Shown piece after piece: positions 12,641 to 22,502 of a stretch of DNA of 44,097 nucleotides. Under the pieces are notes generated by a model that was not told the DNA's origin, made no database searches, and was given only the letters and a program-made list of their open reading frames with translations. This DNA comes from Scytalidium lignicola (lineage: Eukaryota; Ascomycota; Leotiomycetes). The stretch covers positions 1-44,097 of the forward strand of contig NCSJ02000339.1 in assembly GCA_002812745.2 (NCBI GenBank), read 5' to 3'. The number at the start of each line of letters is the position of its first letter. The stretch's first letter is position 1. The position numbers and the translations under genes are program-made.

Positions 12641-12772
12641 TATCGAGCGTAGATACTTGTATCGCACGTTTTCCCCCACAGCGAGGCTGCATTGATCGTC
12701 CTTATGTCAGACTGAATGCGCAGTCGGTTTTGAGTTGCAAAAGACGCATTATTGAGCGGGGGTATCAAGAGG
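12625..12772. repeat. Imperfect direct repeat: duplicated start of the HET coding region
   Basis: About 45 bp around the HET start codon (near 12625-12670) recur imperfectly about 109 bp further upstream (near 12734-12780). On the minus strand both copies begin ATG CG(A/T) CTT and encode MRLL(E/Q)LK..FS(I/L)T. The outer copy (ATG at 12749) hits a stop after about 15 codons. It may be a relic of a tandem duplication or the original start of the gene. Confidence 0.5.
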
Positions 12773-12973
12773 GCGCGTAGCTCAGGTGAACCTATCTGGA
12801 TTGAGATCCATGGGGTTTAGCAAAGAAGGTCGATATGGCGGAAACAAATTTGAATTGGGAGTGTTCGTGGCACAATCGAAAAAGCGAGAAGGTTGTAGTG
12901 TTGATCAGGTGGTGGCTTGTGGTGGCTTGTGGCTTATCTGATTAGCCAATAACTTCAATTCCTTTTTGCCATA

Positions 12974-13187
12974 CGGAGGTCGCGGTAATATGTAACCGGA
13001 TTTATGCCAAGGCGCTAATTATTTGGCGCCAGAAATACCCTATAGTTACGGCGGCCTTCAGGCTGTTAGTGACCTATAATTATAGGGCACTTCAGGCATC
13101 TCACTCACTAAAAGGCCTGTAACATCCAATGGCGCATGCAATACTAGCGTCTTGGCGCAGTCCGGTAACCTTTTACCGCGACCTCCG
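12974..13187. mobile_element. 214-bp MITE-like element with terminal inverted repeats and TA duplication
   Basis: The ends are inverted copies of each other. The outermost 15 bases (CGGAGGTCGCGGTAA and its complement) are identical, and the first 27 match at 24 positions. Similarity continues weakly through a CCAAG(G/A)CGCT stretch to about 43 bp. The element is bounded on both sides by TA (12972-12973 and 13188-13189), the target duplication typical of Tc1/mariner-pogo transposons. There is no coding capacity. The size, inverted repeats and TA duplication fit a non-autonomous miniature element. The family name cannot be given without a repeat library. Confidence 0.82.
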
Positions 13188-13349
13188 TACTTGAAGGGTC
13201 TAACTTTAGAGTAGAAAGGTATTCTCTTATCCAGGGCAGAGATCTTCCGCCTTGGAATCTACCTTGCAGGAATAATACGATCTCTTTCATACTTTATCAA
13301 AAGGCCCTCCAAACCCTTCTATTTTAGGATCTGTGCCTTTTAGCCCGTT

Positions 13350-13405
<56 letters not shown>

Positions 13406-13408
13406 ACA
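13350..13408. repeat. (CAGCAA)n microsatellite
   Basis: About nine tandem copies of the hexamer CAGCAA lie in non-coding DNA. No surrounding frame supports a polyglutamine protein. Confidence 0.9.
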
Positions 13409-14550
13409 TTGTTTTATACTTACTAAACTTGTAATATACAAAAAGCTTTATCCAAAATTAACAACCNTTTTTTTCTCAAGGGATATCTAATTAAGAAGGC
13501 TCGCTTCGTTTTGTAGTGTAATAAAATATTACATCATAAGCAAAGACCTTACCTTCACATTGACTTAAAAGAAAACCTCACGTTGCCAGAAGCTAATAGA
13601 ACAAGATATCCCACGTTGATGACACATGATTATCACATTCCATTTTAATGTTCCTTTATTCATTTTTCTTCTTCTCTCAGTGCTTAAAACATAGGTGTAT
13701 GCTGAAAAAAAGCTGATATGTGGTAAAAATACCTTCAAATATAATCTATCTTAAGTATGACATACAAATCAAGGATAAATGACCATTCATCCATCAAGCA
13801 AATATTTGCTGATAAGTTCAGGTGGAGATCGTCTACTCACCTGACTAAATACTGCTTTTCATTCCAAAAACACTTTCCCCAAGTAATTCGATCAACCATT
13901 TCTCAGGATCCTCAGCCAATATCCTCAGCCAATAACGGCTCATACAAGAAGTCTACTCCAGCAATGTCAAATGCTGCACAGGATTGAAGTACCCGGAAAA
14001 TCTTGAGATTCTAGCATGACAACTTACTCTCAGTGACCGGTAGATCAGGGAATTATCACGTTACCAAGAATGCCCTTTAGTAAGCTTAATTCAGCCTTAA
14101 CATAACCACATAGAAATCTAGTATCAGATCATAGCGCCTTATAACAAACTACGTGGGTTTCCTGAAGTTACATAGACGTTAACGAGAACCATCACTTTCC
14201 TCCTTTAATCAAATTAGCTTATGAGCCAACAAGAAGTCACCAACAGAGAGATTGTCTTTATAAATTAAATCATATGAAAACATAATATTTTAAAACTCTT
14301 CAACACTATCGGTCTAAGAGCTGTCTTAAGTGGTAAAACGTTCTCCTTATAACTGTGTTTTCTTAATGCTTTGCATGTTTATTGGCCCAGGTATCCCTGT
14401 ACTCCTAAACTACCGCAGAATCGCCGCACCCGCCTTCACAAAAGCAGTTTTGCTTCTTCGAGCATTTGCCCATAACATCATTATTGTTAAAACCCCCTTC
14501 ATTCTTTTTAGCATAATAACAACCTCCGACACCCATTGACATATCTCAGT

Positions 14551-15581
14551 ATGGACTGGGACGATCTTGCAAAGGAGAATTCCCAAAGGCTGTTTGCCAG
14601 CTGGCTGAAATTGCTGTTACAACAAACGGACTTGCCAGTCAGCACCACCCTAGTCTACATGCAACTAAAGCCTCCGACTTCACCACCAGCTCTTACAACA
14701 TGTGCTATACTGTCGCTTTTGAAGATGGGTACCACGTTCTAGTTCAGTTCCCCATTATGGGCCGTAGTCGGTTTCGCTCCGAAAAGACTAGAGATGAGCT
14801 CTTAGTTATGGCCTTTCTAGCTCGAAATACGCGATTGCCTGTCCCAATTGTCCTTGGTACTGGCAACTGGGGATGCGGCCCTTACATTGTGATGACCTTC
14901 ATCGAGGGGACCTTGCTGTCCAAATGTCTTAGAGATCCAACAGTCCAGTCACCCAGTTTGGATCCAACTATCTCCGAGTCTAGCCTGCAAAGAGCCTATT
15001 ATGCTATGGCACAGGTCGTGCTAGAGCTCTCCAAGCCGACATTCCCAAGTATCGGGGCCTTAAAATATGACTCTGATGCGTGGAAGGTGGGCAAGCGACC
15101 TTTAACTCTTAACATGAACGAACTCGTACGAGTCGGAAACTGCCCTCCCAGTATATTTAATGAGCACATATTTCAAACGGCATCTGAATATTTCGAGGAA
15201 CTGGCTACGCAACAGCTTCTGCACCTTAGATCCAGCACAATAATGCCGTGACAGATTAATATGACTGCCGGAAAAAAATATATACCACGCTGTCTCTTCC
15301 GGAAAATAGCTCGTCTATTAGATCGGATGTCGAGCTCTATGGAAAATGGTCTGTTCTGGTTCTGCCTCGCAGCAAGAAAAAGCATTATGTTCGATGACAT
15401 CTATTGGACGTTTCTCGATGAGAAGTACTTTGGTCATTTGAGCTCTTTAGACGATCGACTTTCTCTTCTAACTGAAGATGAGCGGAATGAACTGGACGGG
15501 TTTGTCCGGACCAAGAAGCAACAAGCTGAGGAAAAGACCTTGGATGAACACATGACCTTAGATGAAATTATCGATCTTTGA
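14551..15581 (+). pseudogene. Remnant of an APH-like phosphotransferase family gene
   Basis: Fragments in different frames match, in order, a widespread fungal protein family with an aminoglycoside-phosphotransferase-like kinase fold. The N terminus is MDWDDLAKENS (14551). The next block includes CYTVAFEDGY, the RFRSEKT segment and WGCGPYIVMTFIEG (14700-15250), and the third is KKYIPRCLFRK followed by AARKS and FDDIYW (15261-15581). At least two single-base frameshifts (near 14640 and 15233), a TAA in the QHNNAVTD region (15256-15258) and an extra A in an A run (15272-15278) disrupt it. The segment that should carry the catalytic H-x-D loop and the metal-binding Asp, over 100 residues in the family, is absent between about 15305 and 15325. 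It is therefore inactive. Members of this family have mostly unknown substrates. Confidence 0.75.
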
Positions 15582-17140
15582 CGAATGAGATTTGTAACTT
15601 ATACTTTATATCAAACGACTCAAATTCCGAGACCTAGCCGACATACTCTGATTTTCTCGTCAGCACCCTGCCCAGGTCAAGGTCAGCAGAGTTTGGAAAG
15701 GCAATCAACGCTCATCTTCAATCACGCCGAGTCTGACGCCGAGGTGATGCGGTTTGGCCTTGATAACGAGAAAGAAATGAGTTAAAAATCAATCCTAACA
15801 ACTCCCGAAATTATTAGCAAATATGCAGTTGTTAAAAATGCAACAGGGGTTTAGGATGAGACGCTTATTGTGAAGGATACACTAATTAGAATTTTACTTC
15901 AATTTTGCTAGTAGAAATCTGCAAGGAGCCATATTCTGATGATAAAACTGGAAGCAAAAAAATTTGACCAGAAAGAAGCCAGCCAGCCTCCTCCCAAATC
16001 GTAAACCGCGCAAGAAGAAACGAAAGTTTGTAGTTTGTGATGAAATTGATCAATCACCTCATCAGTCTTTAGTCAACGTGATCTACGAATGGGCTTTCAA
16101 GGGAGCATGCAGATTGAGAGAAAAACGATTCGCTCAATGCCCACACTCACTACAACCCCATCCAACCTGCCAACTTATGACCTTGCGAACAAAATTAAGA
16201 TATGCATGCACTATCAGTTAGCTCTTTTCCAAAATGGATATTGCCAGCCTACTACTCAACTAATCCAGTTTGCATCTACAGTACATCAATGGAGACCCCC
16301 CTTTTCTCTCCACAAGTCAGGTCGAGGAACCGTAGTAGACGTTGGCGATTCATTCCGGATTAGGAAATAAGAGGTTCCACAATGGTTGTTTCGCTATCTC
16401 TTTAGGCGTTGGAAATTTAGGGTTTTTGTTGTGTTGGTCGAAGGGGGTACACGTGTATATATATATATATTTAATAGTCTTAACTATCTATCGTCAATTG
16501 AAATCTTCACTGACTCGACTTTTGTGCTCTGTGGGTGATGTTCGTCCCTCTTGCGTGGGAGACAGATGGAGATCAAGGGAAAGCGATGATTATATGCAGA
16601 AGGTAAGCAGTCAAACGTTAACCTTATTTATGCCAACCACCATGTTATTCAAGCAAAATTCCAATTGCTCGAGGACAGCATTCGCGATTCGCATTATTTT
16701 TCGCTTGCATAATAATAAAACTCGAATCCCATTAAAAGATATATATCCTTGGCAGACAAAGAAGATCTATCATGAATAACGAAACAATAGTTACAGGAGC
16801 TTTCCTTCCGACTTGGGGAAATCATAGAAGAAAGCCATGCCATTATTATCAAGGAGTTTGTATGCCGGTTTTCACGCGAATTTCTCGTGGGGTTTTTCAC
16901 CAACGAAAAAAAGGTATATCAAACCCATAAAAACGCCCCAAAAAGTGCGTATACACACATACACACACACACACACACAAAAATACCTGGTTCAAACTCG
17001 GAGGGGAGGAAAATGCAGACAGCAAAAAAGGGGGGACACAATCCAATCCAATGCCAAAAAACAGACAGAAGACCTTATTACCAAAAACAACAAAATTACA
17101 TGTAATCTCCCTTTCCCCCCGGTCTACAGATTTCTTTTCT
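15582..17140. other. Intergenic region, no gene recognised
   Basis: This lies between the phosphotransferase remnant and the 3' end of UDP-glucose dehydrogenase. It is AT-rich with a (TA)n tract near 16457-16471 and a (CA)n tract at 16961-16979. Open frames such as 15964-16221 and 16342-16779 lack recognisable features. The right 150 bp probably include the terminator of the dehydrogenase gene. Confidence 0.4.
16961..16979. repeat. (CA)n microsatellite
   Basis: A pure dinucleotide tract of about nine to ten units, preceded by an interrupted CA stretch from 16952. It is non-coding. Confidence 0.9.
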
Positions 17141-19049
17141 TTAATCATAGTCCACCACGATCTTGCGTCCCGTGCCGGCCTTTCCAATACCTTCCACGCG
17201 GAACCCAAGGGTCTCCAGCTTCTCGACATCAACAATATTTCGTCCATCGAAGACGTACATTGGCTTCTTCATGACGCTGGCAACATGAGCCCAGTCCACC
17301 TTGCGGTTGGAATGGCCATTGACAACGCTGGTCTTCAGGTCTGATGTAAGCTCAGTTGGAGGTGTGAGTGGTAGTGTTGACGTCACGCCCGCACCGTTAA
17401 CTCCTCCCGCTACCAGACTCTTCGTCACCACCGCAACAGAACTCTTCTTCTCCTTGTTGCTAAACTCGTCCCACTCTGTGACAATGACCACGGCACTGGC
17501 ACCGATGCATGCCTCGTGTGCACTGCTCACGATAGCCACCTTCTCCCGCATCAACTGTGGGATCTCGCTCACAGCATCCAACTCATACCAGATATGCTCC
17601 TCTGGTGCCTGTGGATCATAGATGGCAATGTCCGCACCCTCACCAACCAGCTCCTTGACGATGGAGATGGCGGCGCTCTCTCTGGTGTCTCCGGTGTCCT
17701 TCTTGAACGCAAATCCCAAGATGGCCACTTTCTTGGCGCGAAGCGAACCGCACAGACGACTCACGATGCGGCGCGAGAACTTGGACTTCTGATACTCGTT
17801 CATGTCGTTCACCGCACGCCAGTAACTCGCGACCTCGGGCAGGTTGAGAGACTCGGCAATGTACGACAGCGACAAGATATCCTTCTTCAAGCACGACCCG
17901 CCGAATCCGACAGAGGCCTGCAACATCTTGGGACCGATTCGCGAATCGAGACCACATGCATACGAGACCTCGGAGATATCAGCTCCGGTGGATTCGCAGA
18001 TGGCACTCAGGGCGTTGATGGAGCTGATTCGCTGTGCCAGCAGGCAATTCGCAGCCAGCTTGGCCAGTTCTGAACTCCACAGGTTGGTGGTGATGATTTT
18101 CTCGCGCGGGACCCAGGCGGCGTAGACGTCGACAAGGGCGGCAGCAGCCTTGAGGCCCTCCTCGGTAGTGGCAGAACCGATGAGGATGCGGTCGGGATGG
18201 AGCAGATTCTTGATGGCGGTGCCTTCAGCCAGGAACTCCGGGTTGGAGAGGATCTCGAAGTTGACGCCGGGTCGGCAGTTGGCCATGAGGATCTCACGCA
18301 TGGCTTCGGCCGTTCTCACGGGGACGGTGCTCTTTTCCACGATGATCTTATCCGACGTGGCGACTTCTGCAATGCGTCGCATGGCTGATTCGACGTACGA
18401 CAGCTCCGACGCGCGACCTTTCCCATGTCCGACGCCCTTTGTAGGAGTGTTGACGGAGACGAAGATCAAGTCGGCGGCGGCGATGGCGGCATCGATTTCG
18501 GTGGAGAAGAAGAGGTTGCGGTCGCGGGCGGTCTGAACAACGGAGAGAAGGTTGGGCTCGTGAATGGGGAGGGAGTCGGATTGCCAGGCTGCAATACGAG
18601 GAGCACTGAGGTCGACGATGGTCACGTCCATGTCTGGGTTTTTGCTGGCAATGACCGAGCAGGTGGGGCCACCCTGGAGAGGAATTGTCAGTTGTCATGG
18701 TGTTGTACAGCTTCGAGAGAAGCATCAGAAGAAGAGAGGTCTGTATGCCTAAGCAGGGAAGTAAAAGGCAAGCTGAGTTATCTTGGATAACCGGGTTTGT
18801 GATGGTTCATAGTTGATGGCTGATGGACGATGATGATGATTTGAAGTTTGGATGAAGAAGTGAATTGAGGAAAACTCAAAAGAGAGAGAGAGACTTTTGC
18901 CGTACCACATAGCCTGCCCCAATGCAGCAGATCTTCTTGACTCTCTTGATGGGGATGGAGGAGACATCTTGGGTTGAAGCGCGAGTGCCTGCTGTGGTGG
19001 CGGAGGAGGGGGCAGCATCGCCGTTCAAGGACGCAGTCGCTCCGTGCAT
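17141..19049 (-). CDS. ugd1: UDP-glucose 6-dehydrogenase
   Basis: Two exons on the minus strand, 19049-18906 and 18673-17141, are separated by a 232-bp GT-AG intron and give 558 residues. The enzyme oxidises UDP-glucose to UDP-glucuronate with two NAD+, in the cytosol. The NAD-binding motif GAGYVGG (44-50) is split exactly by the intron, which confirms the join. VNTPTK, EKSTVPV and NPEFLAEG follow. The active-site cysteine lies in GFGGSCLKKD (Cys at about 309), and the C-terminal domain has GFAFKKDTGDTRES and FDGRNI. The ATG at 19049 gives a 38-residue Ser/Thr/Ala-rich leader before the Rossmann fold. A Ser/Thr/Val-rich segment of roughly 50 residues sits between TEWDEF and the conserved MKKPMYVFDGRN, longer than in animal enzymes. 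It is head-to-head with the transporter gene at 21232, about 2.2 kb away. Confidence 0.96.
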
Positions 19050-21231
19050 CGTGTGGATCTGGATTGTGTATGTGTATATATATGTATGTGTGTATGTATA
19101 TATATGAATATATAATTCGTATAACGAGTGGAACGGGCGTGGTATTCAAGGGAGGGCAAGTGCAACAAGTGCAACAAGAACAACAACCAGTAAATAATAC
19201 AAGCAACGATATACAACCAAAAAATACAGCCTTGGGAGAGAGATCACATGGTGGTGAGAAAAGGAGGTCAGCGGCGTAAATCACACTTTTTATTATCACG
19301 CCAAAAAACAAGAGACAAGAGCCCCCCGACTACTGACTACTGTACTGCTAGGTAACGTTGAGGCGGCGGCAGGTTCCTGGACGCAAAGGAAATTGAACCC
19401 TGTTGCTGGGCGTTTGCTGGGCATTTTGGCTGCTGCTGCTGGGGGGGGGCGGGTTAGGAGGGTTCCGAGGGGGGGAATGAGATGGGCTGCAAAAGGGCTG
19501 CAAAGGGCTTAGCCACCAACCATTTCAGCACTCTCTTCACGCTTCTCTCAGGGCTTTCTTCTTTGGGCTGCTGCGGTCTATTAGTAACCTGCTAACTCAC
19601 TAACTCACTTGGCTAAGCTCACTGACACCGACTGACTTATTACTGTATTACTGTGCCGTCCGCAACCCTGTTCCACCCCTCCAATACAATAGTCCCATAT
19701 AAGTTACCAGGTTTACTACAATCGCAGTAATAAAAAGGCGGAATTAGGATTGTATTGTAGCATTGTCGGTCGGTACGGTACAGTACAGTAGTAGTCGGCC
19801 GGCCTTCCTCTTTTCTTCCCGTTGCTCTGCTCTGCTCTGCTCTGCTCCTCCTGGACTAAGTTAATAAACTAACTGATCCAGCTGTTGAGTACAGTTACCG
19901 TAGTTAAACCGTCCAACTCGAGCGGGTCTCAGCGCTTATCTGATTCGCATTCGCAATTCCCACGCGGCCCTGACTGGTGCTGGTTGGGGTTNGTGCTATC
20001 GTAGCGTAGCACCCACTAAACACTAACACTGACACTGACACTGTAGCTACAGTACTGTGTAATTAACTCCGGTTGCTGTTGTCTCCTTTTTCTTCTTATC
20101 CTTTTTTTCCTTTTTTTGCCCCCCGAATCCAAAGTAACTTAAGTGCTTGGCGAACGTTCAAAGTGGTGCTGTGAAAGGCTGTAAAGTACCGTAAGTACCG
20201 GATTGCCAAGCGCAACATCACCTTGATGGACGGACACTCACGTACACGCGCACTGCTTATCTCCATCTCCGGACTCCGAACCAAGTACAGTACAGTACAG
20301 AAGAACAGTAGTAAAGTATAAATTNAAAAAAAGAAAAGAAAATAGTCGGTAGCAAATCAAATCCTTCCAAATCTTGGGAAACACGAAAAGGATTCCCCCA
20401 GCGCAAATCAAAATCAAAACCGGAACGCTTAGTCGTAACTTGTGTCTACGGACGTACAGTAGCCCGGCGCGGCTCTCTCTTGGCATAAAACAAGGGGGAG
20501 GGCGGCGGGCCCCATCAAAATCCCGAAATTGTGCGTGTCCACATCGAAGACAAGAGAGAGCAGCGAGCGAGCGAGAGCGAAGAGCGACCAAAGGAAGGAA
20601 AAAAAGCCCTCTTTCCCCGATCCATCCATCTTTTGTCGTCATGCGTCCCGCGACGACTACTACTACTACTACTCTGTAATTATTATTGTTTATTTGTTCC
20701 TGTCGATTAGTTTTATTCTCCTTACTCTCTTCTCAAAGCGCCGACCCGCTTACCCTACTACCTTCTTCCAACAAATAATCCCAACCACACTCTTTTGGCT
20801 TTGCTCGTCGTCGTCGTCGTGAATCCTCNTTTTTTTCGTGTTTCCTTTGGGCGCGCCCCCATGAATATATATGACTGCGCCGCTCGTTCCTTTGGCCCCT
20901 GATCCAGCTGAAAAGGTAAATTATGGAAATGGATCACAGAACCCTCTTTTTTACCGAGTCCTGCCTTTGCCTGGTGGTCCTCGTGTTCGTCTTATCGCCA
21001 TGCTGCTGCCAGATTGATTGATTGATTGATTGCTGATGAATGGGATTGCGTGTCCAGTTTCCGAGCCTTCTTTTTTCTGCATATCCACCATCACCACCAC
21101 CGATAGATTTGGTGTGCGCCGGCAAAAAAAAAAGAAAAGGTCAAGGTCGAATCGAAGTTCGCATAAAAAGGGCGGAAATATAGTTAAAAACACCAAAGCT
21201 TTGGGCATCGAAAGTTGAGATATCGAGTTCG
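19050..21231. other. Bidirectional intergenic region between ugd1 and the transporter
   Basis: This 2.2-kb region must hold the divergent promoters. It carries a TG/TA alternating tract just upstream of the ugd1 start, a CTCTG repeat near 19824-19846, and multiple TACTGTA/TACAGTA motifs (near 19337, 19642, 19785, 20050, 20285 and 20455). It also has (CTA)n near 20656, (CGT)n near 20806 and (GATT)n near 21013-21031. Lone Ns are at 19992, 20325 and 20829. Open frames on both strands look random. Confidence 0.5.
19065..19113. repeat. Alternating TG/TA tract just upstream of the ugd1 start codon
   Basis: About 49 bp of alternating purine-pyrimidine sequence (TGTATG and TATATA units) begin 16 bp upstream of the ugd1 ATG, so it lies in the presumed leader or core promoter. 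Confidence 0.8.
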
Positions 21232-22502
21232 ATGAGCGCCCATCCGCGTCGAGACAGTGATGTGGAAGCTCAAAGGCTGCCGACTTCCACACCGGCCGCT
21301 GCTGGGGCGGTAGAGTATGAGGTCTCTCTCCGTCAGAAACTGGTTGCGCTTTCGTTCTACTTCTTCTTGAGTTTGGGTCTTACGTTGCAGAGTAAAATAG
21401 TCCTTCAGAAGGTGAGTTTTTGATTTTCTGGGGAAATAAGGGAGATTTGGGGGTTAAAATGGGAATTGTCTGGCTTTGCTTCGGCAGGAGATGGTGGTAG
21501 TAGGTGTTGTTTGTTCAAAGCTAACGTCAAGGACGAACAGTTCGGTTTTCCTTACCTCCTCACGGCCTTACATACGGGCGTAACAGCTCTGGGATGCTAT
21601 GGATTGGCATTAAGGGGATACATCAAGCCCACCAACCTAGGGACGCGAGAAAATCTGGTGTTATTGGCGTTTTCTTCTCTCTTTACCATTAACATTGCCA
21701 TTTCCAATGTGTCGCTGTAAGCCCGGGCATATATAAATCCCTTGGTTGTTATTTGGCAATTCTTCTGACAGCTGTGCTTAGGGCGATGGTCTCGGTGGCC
21801 TTCCACCAGATTCTTAGATCCACGGTTCCAGTGTTTACGATTCTCATCTATCGCGTGTATTACTCGCGGACCTACTCGACCGCCACCTACCTTTCTCTCA
21901 TCCCCATCATTTTCGGCGTGGGCCTGGTCACATATGGCGACTACTACTTCACCCGACTCGGCTTCTTCCTCACCCTGCTGGGCGTGCTGCTCGCCGCGAT
22001 CAAGACCGTCGTCACCAACCGACTGATGACGGGCACGCGGAAGCTTCCCCCGCTGGAATTCCTGCTGCGCATGTGTCCGCTGGCCGCTGTGCAGTCGCTA
22101 CTGTACGCCTACTTCACGGGCGAGCTGGCCAGCTTCATGGTCTACGTGGACGAGGGCCATCTGACGCAGTACCAGGTGTTCGCGCTGCTCAGCAACGCCA
22201 CCATCGCCTTTCTGCTCAACATCTCGTCCTTCCAAACAAACAAGGTCGCGGGAGCGTTGACCATGACGGTGTGCGGCAACGTCAAGCAGGTGCTGACGGT
22301 GCTGCTGGGCATCGTGCTGTTTAATGTCAAGGTGGGCTTATGGAATGGGCTGGGCATGGTGATCACCCTAGCTGGGGCGGCGTACTACAGCAAGGTGGAG
22401 TTGAACAAGAAGAAGGAGGCTGCCAGCGGGGCGAGCAGACCCGAGCAGCCGCCAGCAACAGTACGCAACAACATCCACGTGCGGGCGCCTTCCAAGGCGT
22501 GA
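21232..22502 (+). CDS. Triose-phosphate/nucleotide-sugar transporter family membrane protein
   Basis: Three exons, 21232-21411, 21541-21716 and 21782-22502, give 358 residues. Intron 1 (129 bp) has a GTGAGT donor and a GCTAACG branch site. Intron 2 (65 bp) joins NVSL to AMVSVAFHQ. The protein has a hydrophilic N-terminal tail of about 35 residues, then around ten hydrophobic segments and a lysine-rich tail (KVELNKKKE). Family hallmarks of the TPT/EamA (drug/metabolite transporter) fold are visible: FHQILRSTVPVFT, KTVVTNRLMTG, and the paired C-terminal segment with KVAGALTMTVCGNVKQV. Members exchange nucleotide sugars or phosphorylated C3-C6 compounds, usually across Golgi or ER membranes. The substrate here is not determinable. 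It lies between UDP-glucose dehydrogenase and a lumenal glycosyltransferase, which would suit a sugar-nucleotide carrier. That link is inference. Confidence 0.92.

Larger units (their letters stand above)
12641..14550. other. Gene-poor accessory interval with a MITE and a hexanucleotide repeat
   Basis: No intact gene is recognised. The interval contains the outer HET-start duplicate (around 12749), a TA-flanked inverted-repeat element (12974-13187) and a CAGCAA microsatellite (13350-13408). Beyond that is roughly 1.1 kb of AT-rich sequence with only short meaningless frames up to the phosphotransferase remnant at 14551. A lone N at 13467 abuts a T run. Confidence 0.45.

Noticed and set aside
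13350..13408. CAGCAA repeat as a polyglutamine coding tract
   Set aside because: No reading frame with a start and coding features spans it.
16985..17005. A tRNA B-box-like sequence (GGTTCAAACTC)
   Set aside because: No matching A box, acceptor stem or cloverleaf could be drawn around it. No tRNA was found in the window.
17516..18536. Long plus-strand open frames (up to 185 codons) opposite UDP-glucose dehydrogenase
   Set aside because: They are antisense shadows of a strongly conserved coding exon with biased codon use, and have no homology of their own.
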